Source: a bacterium (GTDB taxonomy: Bacteria > Patescibacteriota > Doudnabacteria > UBA920 > 2-01-FULL-46-14). Taken from it: 35,810 nucleotides of DNA. The notes under the pieces were generated by a model. The model searched no databases. It was not told the origin of the DNA and worked only from the letters and a program-made list of their open reading frames with translations. Each line of letters begins with the position of its first letter. The first letter of the stretch is position 1. The stretch lies in NCBI GenBank assembly GCA_030700065.1, contig JAUYKH010000010.1:1-35810 (forward strand). The letters are read 5' to 3'. This document shows, one piece after another, positions 17,736 to 24,872 of the stretch. Both the position numbers and the translations under genes were made by a program.

Positions 17736-18886
17736 GAGTTCTAATGACCGGCTTGGACAAGGGTCTCTTCGGCGGGGGTGTGTCCGGTGATGTGGTAGAG
17801 CGCCATCGAAAATACGCTGATTTGGCCGGGCATTTGGATATTATTGTTTTTGCTGGCGATAATTATCAAGAGAAGCAGTGGGCATCAAACTTGCGCGTTT
17901 TTCCAACAAGAACGAATAAATTTTCTCATTTTGCTCGCGCTGTGGAGATGGCTTCCACTTTGCAGGAACAGGAACCTTATGATTTGATTGTGACTCAGGA
18001 TTTTACCGCGCCGGTCGGAATGCGATTAAAGAGGAAGTATGGCCTACCATGGATCGTAAATACCCACAGTATGTTTTTTAGCTGGAATTGGCTGGGTTTC
18101 AACCCGCTTTCCTGGTATTTGTTTTTTTTAATCAAACGTGCGATAAAGCAGGCAGACGGTTTTCGAGTAAATAATGAGGAGATTAGGGACAAATTGATCG
18201 ATTGGGGAATTGAGAAGCCGATCTTGGTTCAGCCGACACCGATAGATGTAACAAAATTCAAAAGTCTCTCTCATGTCATTCCCGCCATGCCTACCGGCAG
18301 GCAGGCGGAAGCGGGAATCCAGCAGTCCCGTCTGGATCCTCGGGTCAAGCCCGAGGATGACAAGTCAGTTATTCTCTTTGTTGGCAGGCTCTCTCCGGAA
18401 AAGAATGTGGCTATGTTGATTCGGGCGGTTAAAAATCTCAAAGAAGACTTCGAGCTATGGATTGTCGGGAAAGGACCCGAAGAGGCAAACTTGAAAAGAC
18501 TTGCAGGAAACGATGAACGAATACGATTCTTGGGGCCAAAAACAATTGACGAATTGCCTGTGATTTTTCAATCAGCCGATATTTTTGCGCTCCCTTCCAA
18601 TACAGAAAGCTTTGGGCAAGTGCTCCTGCAGGCCGCCGCCGCTGGCTGCGCGATCATCGCGACCGCAACCCCGGGAGCAAGGAGCGTTTTAAGCAACGAA
18701 AAATACGGGTTACTTATCCCAGTAGGATTCCAGCGACATTTGGAGGCGGCCCTAAAAAATTTGATCAGCAAAACCTTCGAGCGTGAATATTGGGCTACGC
18801 AGGCTCAAATTCTTGTTGCTCAATACGACCCGCAAAAGGGATTTAACAATACCATCGCATTTTGGAAAAAAATCGTAAAAGGGTGA
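17732..18886 (+). CDS. GT-B glycosyltransferase (GT4 type) with an in-frame REP-like insertion
   Basis: FVGRLSPEKNVAMLIRAV...LPSNTESFGQVLLQAAAAGCAIIATATPG. Confidence 0.9.
   Translation: MRVLMTGLDKGLFGGGVSGDVVERHRKYADLAGHLDIIVFAGDNYQEKQWASNLRVFPTRTNKFSHFARAVEMASTLQEQEPYDLIVTQDFTAPVGMRLKRKYGLPWIVNTHSMFFSWNWLGFNPLSWYLFFLIKRAIKQADGFRVNNEEIRDKLIDWGIEKPILVQPTPIDVTKFKSLSHVIPAMPTGRQAEAGIQQSRLDPRVKPEDDKSVILFVGRLSPEKNVAMLIRAVKNLKEDFELWIVGKGPEEANLKRLAGNDERIRFLGPKTIDELPVIFQSADIFALPSNTESFGQVLLQAAAAGCAIIATATPGARSVLSNEKYGLLIPVGFQRHLEAALKNLISKTFEREYWATQAQILVAQYDPQKGFNNTIAFWKKIVKG
18274..18362. repeat. REP-like palindromic element inserted in the GT ORF
   Basis: outer TGTCAT (18274-18279)/ATGACA (18357-18362); internal ATTCCCGCC...GGCGGAAGCGGGAAT and CCTCGGG-tcaag-CCCGAGG; encodes VIPAMPTGRQAEAGIQQSRLDPRVKPEDDK. 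Confidence 0.85.
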
Positions 18887-18887
18887 C

Positions 18888-18912
18888 AAAAGGCCTTATT
18901 TGAGCCTTTTTT
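18888..18912 (+). terminator. putative terminator after the GT gene
   Basis: aaaaggc-cttattt-gagccttttttc. Confidence 0.65.
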
Positions 18913-18942
18913 CAAGGATAAATCATTTAAGCCGTTCGGGCA

Positions 18943-18971
18943 TTGATTCTTTTGTGTATTTGTGCTAGAGT
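18943..18971 (+). promoter_or_regulatory. putative promoter of the DGR variable-protein gene
   Basis: TTGATT - 17 nt - TAGAGT; strong SD gaggaggtg before ATG 19030. Confidence 0.55.
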
Positions 18972-19029
18972 GTAATGTAATCCATTCTGGGTTACGTATT
19001 TTCAATTTCAATTTAAGAGGAGGTGTGTC

Positions 19030-19893
19030 ATGCCAACAGACATGGTGCGTCAACAGGAAGAAGGGTTCGGCCACGATTATGGGCTGATCCACGAGATGAT
19101 CGTCACCGGGCGAAAGGTCGGCGCTGGGCAGGGATTCTACTCTGCCTTGGCACACAACGAAGAGTTGTTTGCTAGGGTTGTGGAGTTTGTCAGAAACGGC
19201 GGAAATGTGACTGCCAATGCGGAAGCTACCGTTTCTTCAAGGCCAGTTCTTGCCCACGAAGTTGAGCATCTGATTTCGGGGATGTTCATTCCGGCTGACA
19301 AACAGCTTGGGCTTGTCAGGGAGCGTAATGTCGAGCGGCGCTGGGGTTTTACTGAGGAAGATTTTACCAAGCTCGGGCCGGCGCCGGTATGGCCAAGCGG
19401 TAAGATTTCCGCGGTCATTCTTGAAGTAAGCCTCGACACCATCGAGAAGACCCTTGAGGAAGCCTGGCTCTTCGCGCACTCTGCACAGGTTGATAACTGG
19501 CGCTGGGAAGAGGTAAAGTCCGACCCTGGGCATTTGCGTTTGTTTCCCGGGATCGAGCACAAGCGTGGCCTGGTCTGGCGCGTGGTTGACCTGGCGGCCA
19601 ATTGGGACAAAAAAGACGGGATCCGCCCCAAGGATGTCCGCAATACTGAAAAGTCCCCGCATTCGGCCGTCCTCTGGGCCGCCTCGTACTTCCCAAAGTG
19701 GATCCAAGCCATGGACGGGACCATTGTTCCTTATGTCTGGATTCCAGGCTACGAGCTTAGTGTCTCCGGTAGCGAGCCTTGGTCGCGCGTGCCGAACTTG
19801 CACTTCGATCGCGTTGCTCGGCGGATCGGGCTCGATGCCGATGGCTACGGCCTTCGCTACGGCTACTATGCTGTGCCGGAGTTTCGGGAGTAA
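19030..19893 (+). CDS. DGR target (variable) protein, C-terminal VR
   Basis: C terminus VSGSEPWSRVPNLHFDRVARRIGLDADGYGLRYGYYAVPEFRE* is an A-mutagenised copy of the TR at 20221; no signal peptide or TM evident. Confidence 0.93.
   Translation: MPTDMVRQQEEGFGHDYGLIHEMIVTGRKVGAGQGFYSALAHNEELFARVVEFVRNGGNVTANAEATVSSRPVLAHEVEHLISGMFIPADKQLGLVRERNVERRWGFTEEDFTKLGPAPVWPSGKISAVILEVSLDTIEKTLEEAWLFAHSAQVDNWRWEEVKSDPGHLRLFPGIEHKRGLVWRVVDLAANWDKKDGIRPKDVRNTEKSPHSAVLWAASYFPKWIQAMDGTIVPYVWIPGYELSVSGSEPWSRVPNLHFDRVARRIGLDADGYGLRYGYYAVPEFRE
19755..19892 (+). other. DGR variable repeat (VR)
   Basis: ungapped alignment to 20221-20358 (offset 466): 25 mismatches in 138 columns, all opposite TR adenines. Confidence 0.97.
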
Positions 19894-19919
19894 TAGACCT
19901 CGGACTTTGGCTGTTTGGA

Positions 19920-19970
19920 ACTTGGAAGATCTAGGGTTTTTGACCCTCGGTCTTCCAAGTCCTTTTTTAT
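19920..19970 (+). terminator. nested hairpin terminator just 3' of VR
   Basis: acttggaaga-tct-agggt-ttttg-accct-cgg-tcttccaagt + ccttttttattt; starts 28 nt after the VR. Confidence 0.85.
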
Positions 19971-19975
19971 TTGTC

Positions 19976-19981
19976 TATAAT
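19976..19981 (+). promoter_or_regulatory. possible -10 box (TATAAT) for a TR transcript
   Basis: perfect TATAAT after the terminator T tract; -35 match is weak. Confidence 0.3.
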
Positions 19982-20070
19982 CACTGCAAGAGAGAATAGG
20001 TTTATGAATCCCGATGGAATGATCCGCGGATCACCGAAATCTCGTCTGCCTAGCAATACAACCGCCGGAG

Positions 20071-20095
20071 TTTTGTCATCTACTAGATGACAAAA
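20071..20095. repeat. 25-nt perfect palindrome (12-nt arms) upstream of TR
   Basis: TTTTGTCATCTA-C-TAGATGACAAAA. Confidence 0.9.
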
Positions 20096-20192
20096 GCGTG
20101 TGGTGCGATTGGTGGAGTACTCCGTGTCTTTGTTTTGGGATGAAGTTTTAAACTTGCATCCTGCATAAAATACAGGGAATGGGTGTGCCTAT

Positions 20193-20210
20193 TTCCAGTG
20201 ACTTCTGGAA
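20193..20210. repeat. hairpin immediately 5' of TR
   Basis: TTCCAG-tgactt-CTGGAA. Confidence 0.5.
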
Positions 20211-20220
20211 GGACAAAGAT

Positions 20221-20358
20221 ACAAAATGTCTCCGGTAACAAGCCTTGGTCGAACGTGCCGAACTTGAACTTCAATCGCGATAATCGGCAAATCAAGCTCA
20301 ATGCCAATGACTACGGCAATCGCAACGGCAACTATGCTGTGCCGGAGTTTCGGGAATA
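20221..20358 (+). other. DGR template repeat (TR)
   Basis: asparagine-codon rich (NKPWSNVPNLNFNRDNRQIKLNANDYGNRNGNYAVPEFRE in the VR frame); matches VR except at adenines. Confidence 0.97.
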
Positions 20359-20365
20359 TCCACCG

Positions 20366-20398
20366 AAAAACCTCGTCCCCAAAACCAGGGCGAGGTTT
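20366..20398 (-). terminator. hairpin between TR and the bAvd 3' end; possible minus-strand terminator or TR-RNA structure
   Basis: AAACCTCG (20368-20375) / CGAGGTTT (20391-20398), with TTTTT on the minus strand. Confidence 0.6.
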
Positions 20399-20399
20399 G

Positions 20400-20784
20400 C
20401 TAAGATATGGATTTTATCCAGCCGCCAAGCATTTTGCCTATCGTATGGAGTTTGGATTGAATTTCCAAATATGACTCATTGGACAGGCAATCACAGTCTT
20501 TGCTTAATCGGATAAGAATTCGTAGCGAGTCTAGTTTAACACTGGCTTCCCGCAACTTTTCAACTTTGATATTTTGATTAGAATGAGATGATGCGGTCAG
20601 GGTTAATTCAAATAGTGAAAGTAGGGTACTTGAGCAAGTTTGCCCTAAGCTATAGCGTTGAGATTTTGGAAAACGCAAATTTATTTTGTGCCAAATGCGA
20701 TAAGTTTCATATAGTGCATGGACAATAGGAATGTCAACAATCCCAAAACCATGAGGGGGGGGGGTTAGAGGCCGAGTAAGTCAT
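20400..20784 (-). CDS. bAvd-like DGR accessory protein (S23/four-helix bundle); start codon reachable only if the G10 tract is shortened by 1 (mod 3)
   Basis: manual reverse translation gives ...HGFGIVDIPIVHALYETYRIWHKINLRFPKSQRYSLGQTCSSTLLSLFELTLTASSHSNQNIKVEKLREASVKLDSLRILIRLSKDCDCLSNESYLEIQSKLHTIGKMLGGWIKSIS*; bAvd-like LxxRLxK...IGKMLGGWIKS ending. Confidence 0.8.
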
Positions 20785-21756
20785 GAATTATTTGATCGAA
20801 TTTGTTCGATAGATAATATTTTTGTTGCCTGGCAGAAGTTTGCGCGAGGTAAACGATTGCGAAGTGATGTCATGGCATGGGAAAGGTCGCTTGAAGTCAA
20901 CCTTTTCGAGTTGCGAGATGAGCTTTCTACCAATAGATATAAGCATGGTCATTATACACCATTTACTATCCATGATCCCAAAGAAAGAAGGATTCACAAG
21001 GCAGGGGTTAGGGATCGAATCGTGCACCAAGCAGTTGTTAATATCCTCGAGCGAATTTTTGAATGCCAGTTTATTTTTGATAGTTTTTCTTGCCGGAAGG
21101 GGAAAGGAATCCATGCGGCTTCAAAACGGCTGCAAAAATTCTTGGTAAAGGCAAGCAAAAACTATACCCGAACTGTGTATGCTTTGAAATGTGATATAAG
21201 GAAATTTTTTGATCGGGTGGATCATAACATCCTTTTAGAGTTGATCAGGAGAAGAATTGATGATAACGATACCACCAGTCTCTTAACGAACATAGTAGCT
21301 AGTTTCAATGCAACTTCTGCCAAGGGTCTGCCGATTGGTAATTTGACCAGCCAATTGTTTGCCAATATTTATCTGCATGAACTTGATTATTTTGTGAAAC
21401 ATATTTTACGAGAAAAGTGGTATCTGCGGTACTGCGACGATTTTATAATTATTAGCTATTCTTGGGGTCATTTGTTGAATATTTTAGAAAAGATTAAATA
21501 TTTTTTTCGGCAACGACTCAAACTGGAAATTCATCCCAACAAAGTTTCGATTAGATCCTGGGGCCAGGGGATCGATTTTGTCGGCTATGTACATATGCCT
21601 AACTGCGTGATTGTTAGGACAAAAACAAAAAACCGCGTGCTGCGTCGAGTCAATCAAAAAAACCTTGTTTCTTATATGGGCGTTTGCAATCACGCCGATA
21701 CATTTGAACTCCAACAGTTACTGTTTAATAAAGTCGGGAAAACTGCTAAACTATAG
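20751..21756 (+). CDS. DGR reverse transcriptase; as given, open only from 20755 (track start TTG 20857), and ATG 20751 is out of frame by one
   Basis: ELFDRICSIDNIFVAWQKFARGKRLRSDVMAWE...KCDIRKFFDRVDHNIL...GLPIGNLTSQLFANIYLHELD...RYCDDFIII; IGxxxSQ is typical of DGR RTs. Confidence 0.92.
20755..20764. repeat. G10 homopolymer at the RT/bAvd 5' junction
   Basis: catgaGGGGGGGGGGttag counted directly. Confidence 0.95.
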
Positions 21757-21764
21757 GCAAATAA

Positions 21765-22826
21765 ATGAAATTAGTATTTATCACGCGCAAGGTGGACAGA
21801 GGAGACCCTTTAACAGGGTTTGTTTTTGGTTGGTTGAACGCTCTCGCCGGAAGATTGGACAAACTCTATGTGGTCTGTCAGGAGAAAGGTGACACTTCAG
21901 GTTTGGCAGATAATATTGAAGTTCACTCCTTTGGTAAAGAAAAGGGTTATGGTAGACTTCGTCAGGCTTTTGAACTTTGGAATTTGAGTTTTGAGTTTGG
22001 TAAAAAATCCGAAGGATTTTTTATTCATATGCATCCGATCTACGCAATCACTGCCTGGCTTCCCGCCAAGCTTTTCGGAAAGAAAATTATTTTGTGGTAC
22101 GCGCACAAATCAGTGGATTTCAAGCTTCGCGTCGCCCATTTTCTAGTTGACAGGGTATTGACTTCGTCAAAAGAAAGTTTTCGCTTGCCGTCCAATAAGG
22201 TCCGCGTGGTGGGACATGGAATTGATATGCGCAAATTCAACCCCTCTTCCCATATTCCACATTCGATATTCCATATTCTAAGCATTGGCAGGATTTCTCC
22301 GGTGAAGGATTACGAAACATTAATCAAAGCGATGGAGATTTTGTGCAATGACATGGGAATGAGAGGTTTGAAAGTTCAAATTTACGGACGCATCGGATTA
22401 CCTGAACACCAGGCGTATCTGGATTCCCTGGTCGATTTTGTCCAAAATGCCAATTTGGACGAGGTGATAGATTTTCAATCCGAAGTCAGCCACGAATATG
22501 TTCCGCAGATTTTGGGAGAGGCAGACCTGTTTGTTAACCTAAGCCAGACGGGCAGTTTGGATAAGGCTGTCTTGGAGGCTGCTGCGATGGGTGTACTCGT
22601 GCTTACTTCCAATGAAGCATTTGAGAGTAAACTAAAAGAGATTTCGCCATTGTTATTTTTCAAGCGTAATGATCCCTCGGATTTGGCGGAAAAGATCATG
22701 GCCACAAAGAATTTAACTTCAGAGGAAAAAATGAAAATCGCGAATCAGTTAAAGTCATGGGTCGAGCGGGAGCATAATTTGAATAATTTAATTTCTCTGA
22801 TTATAAAGGAGTTTAGACAGGTGTGA
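21765..22826 (+). CDS. GT-B glycosyltransferase (GT4 type)
   Basis: KVRVVGHGIDMRKF...LSIGRISPVKDYETLIKAM...LSQTGSLDKAVLEAAAMGV. Confidence 0.88.
   Translation: MKLVFITRKVDRGDPLTGFVFGWLNALAGRLDKLYVVCQEKGDTSGLADNIEVHSFGKEKGYGRLRQAFELWNLSFEFGKKSEGFFIHMHPIYAITAWLPAKLFGKKIILWYAHKSVDFKLRVAHFLVDRVLTSSKESFRLPSNKVRVVGHGIDMRKFNPSSHIPHSIFHILSIGRISPVKDYETLIKAMEILCNDMGMRGLKVQIYGRIGLPEHQAYLDSLVDFVQNANLDEVIDFQSEVSHEYVPQILGEADLFVNLSQTGSLDKAVLEAAAMGVLVLTSNEAFESKLKEISPLLFFKRNDPSDLAEKIMATKNLTSEEKMKIANQLKSWVEREHNLNNLISLIIKEFRQV
21970..21997. repeat. degenerate heptad array tttgaac|tttggaa|tttgagt|tttgagt in the GT ORF
   Basis: four period-7 units encoding FELWNLSFEFG. Confidence 0.65.
22250..22279. repeat. degenerate heptad array catattc|cacattc|gatattc|catattc in the GT ORF
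   Basis: four period-7 units encoding SHIPHSIFHIL at the GT-B inter-domain linker. Confidence 0.8.
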
Positions 22827-23878
22827 CTGTTTGTTATTTTGGCATCTACAATCCCAATCACACTCGCAATCGTTTGAATATCAAAGGACTGCGCTTAAAC
22901 GGCGTGGAAGTTTTGGAATGCAACATCAGGGAGAAAAGCTGGGGCAAGTATTGGCAGCTCATTCGCCTGCACTGGCCCATGCGCCATAAGTATCAAGTGA
23001 TGATCGTTGGCTTTCCCGGGCATACCATCATGCCCTTGGCGTGGCTTTTGGCCAAACTTCACGGCAAGAGCATTATTTTTGACGCGTTTATTTCCCTGTA
23101 CGACTCATTCGTGTTTGATGAGAAAAAATACCGGCCGCGAAGTCTGCCGGCACTGAAGTATTGGTTTGTGGATTGGCTGGCTTGCCGGCTCGCGAATGTC
23201 ATCATGCTTGAGGCCTATGAATACGCCAAATATTTTATTCAAACCTTCAAGATCAATCCCAAAAAGTTCAGGCGGGTTTTAGTTAGCTGTGATGAGGAGA
23301 TAATGTACCCGCGGGAAAATCCTCGCAAAGATGGAAAGTTTGTCGTGCATTTTCACGGAACCTACATTCCCGCGCAGGGCATTGACTACATTATTGGCGC
23401 AGCCGCTTTACTCGAGGACGAGGGAGTATATTTTAATATCATTGGCCGACTGAAAGATTATCAACCAGTGATTGAGCAGGCAAAAAAAGATGGGCTGACC
23501 AATATTAATTTTTACGATTTTATGCCGTATGAGCGTCTGGCCGAGATGATGGCCGAGGCGGATATGTGTTTGGGGATGTTCGGTGATACTGCAAAGGCGA
23601 AGCGGGCCGGGGCTTTCAAAATCATGGAGGCCATGGCCATGAAGAAGCCGCTCGTTACCGCCAATACCCCGGCGGTCAGAGAATTTTTGGTTGATCGAGA
23701 AAACGCGATTCTTTGCCGGATCGCCGACAGTCAGGACTTGTCAAAAAAAATAATGCTGTTGAAAAATGATCCGACCCTGCGAAATCAAATCGCGCAAAAT
23801 GGATACGATCTTTTTCTCAAAACAATGACGCCAAAGGTCATCGGCGAGCAGCTGACCCAAATTGCAAAAAGTCTGTAA
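22823..23878 (+). CDS. GT-B glycosyltransferase (GTG start)
   Basis: FHGTYIPAQGIDYIIGAAALL...FKIMEAMAMKKPLVTANTPAVREFL. Confidence 0.82.
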   Translation: MTVCYFGIYNPNHTRNRLNIKGLRLNGVEVLECNIREKSWGKYWQLIRLHWPMRHKYQVMIVGFPGHTIMPLAWLLAKLHGKSIIFDAFISLYDSFVFDEKKYRPRSLPALKYWFVDWLACRLANVIMLEAYEYAKYFIQTFKINPKKFRRVLVSCDEEIMYPRENPRKDGKFVVHFHGTYIPAQGIDYIIGAAALLEDEGVYFNIIGRLKDYQPVIEQAKKDGLTNINFYDFMPYERLAEMMAEADMCLGMFGDTAKAKRAGAFKIMEAMAMKKPLVTANTPAVREFLVDRENAILCRIADSQDLSKKIMLLKNDPTLRNQIAQNGYDLFLKTMTPKVIGEQLTQIAKSL

Positions 23879-23911
23879 CTGTGGTATTCTCAAATCTACT
23901 ATTTTTTAAGT

Positions 23912-24871
23912 ATGGCGAAGAAAAAAGTTTTAATTTTGGGAGCCGCTGGTTTTGTCGGAAGCAACCTTGTGCGCAACAGCCTTGCCGAGGATGCGGAGGT
24001 TACGGCGGTTGACTCGCTCGAGCCTCTCCTAAAAAGCACCATGGACAGCCTCGCGCCGGTATTGCCCCTGATCAATTTTATAAAAGGCGATATCCGCGAT
24101 CAGCAACTGCTCCGCGAGGTAGTGCCGGGTCAGGACATTATTTTTAATTGCGCGGCTCAAACCTCCCACCCCCTTTCCGTGCAAAATCCTGTTCTGGACA
24201 CGGAGATTACCTGTATCGGCCAGCTCCGGGTTTTGGAAGCAATGAGAGACTATAATCCTCGTGCTATTTTTGTTTATCCTTCCTCAACCACGGTGGTCGG
24301 CAAGGCTGTTGGCGATTTGATTGACGAAAACCACGGCGAGCGCCCTTTGGATATTTATTCGGCAAATAAAGGCGTAGCGGAAAAGTACTGCCGGATTTTT
24401 CACAAAGTATATGATTTAAAAACAGTGGTGCTGCGTTTTCCCAACCTCTATGGGCCTTTGGGAAAAAACGATCCGGCATTCGGATTTATTAACTATTTCA
24501 TCCACCAGGCCGCGTCTGACAAACCGATTGAGATTTGGGGGGAGGGCTTACAGACCAGAAACGTGATGTTTATTGATGATGTAACGGATATGATGTGGCA
24601 TTCTGCCGATTATCCCAAACTCATTGGCGAGACATATTTTGCCGTGCATGACGATCATCACACCGTGCGCGAGGTTGCGGAGGCGATTGTCAATGTTTTC
24701 GGCCGCGGGCGGATTGACATGAAGCCGTGGCCGGATTTTCGTAAACGTATAGAGATCGAGCGGGTCCTGTTTTCCGGCGCGCGCCTGCATTATCACACCG
24801 GCTGGCGGCCGAAATATTTTTTGTCGGAAGGGCTGAAGTTAACCAAGCAAAGGATGGAGAAGGGTTACTAG
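23912..24871 (+). CDS. NAD-dependent epimerase/dehydratase
   Basis: LILGAAGFVGSNLVRN; YSANKG; RFPNLYGP. Confidence 0.88.
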   Translation: MAKKKVLILGAAGFVGSNLVRNSLAEDAEVTAVDSLEPLLKSTMDSLAPVLPLINFIKGDIRDQQLLREVVPGQDIIFNCAAQTSHPLSVQNPVLDTEITCIGQLRVLEAMRDYNPRAIFVYPSSTTVVGKAVGDLIDENHGERPLDIYSANKGVAEKYCRIFHKVYDLKTVVLRFPNLYGPLGKNDPAFGFINYFIHQAASDKPIEIWGEGLQTRNVMFIDDVTDMMWHSADYPKLIGETYFAVHDDHHTVREVAEAIVNVFGRGRIDMKPWPDFRKRIEIERVLFSGARLHYHTGWRPKYFLSEGLKLTKQRMEKGY

Positions 24872-24872
24872 A

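Noticed and set aside
18274-18362. Intein or intron in the GT gene
   Set aside because: Too short (~30 aa), palindromic at DNA level and lacking splicing motifs; fits a REP-like insertion
19137-19803. Several 90-195 aa minus-strand ORFs opposite the variable-protein gene
   Set aside because: Overlap a supported CDS with promoter, SD and terminator; composition looks like shadow ORFs
20183-20515. 110-aa ORF (MCLFPVTSGRTKIQNVSGNKPWSNVPNLNFNRD...) spanning TR
   Set aside because: It is the TR read in the VR frame; no SD is apparent, and TR acts as an RNA template rather than a gene
20731-20754. ATG at 20731 in the RT frame followed by in-frame TGA (MSTIPKP*GGG...), suggesting UGA recoding as in some CPR
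   Set aside because: TGA functions as a normal stop at other genes here (e.g. 3474-3476 in an AAATGA overlap), so code 25 is unlikely; the tract-length explanation fits both strands better
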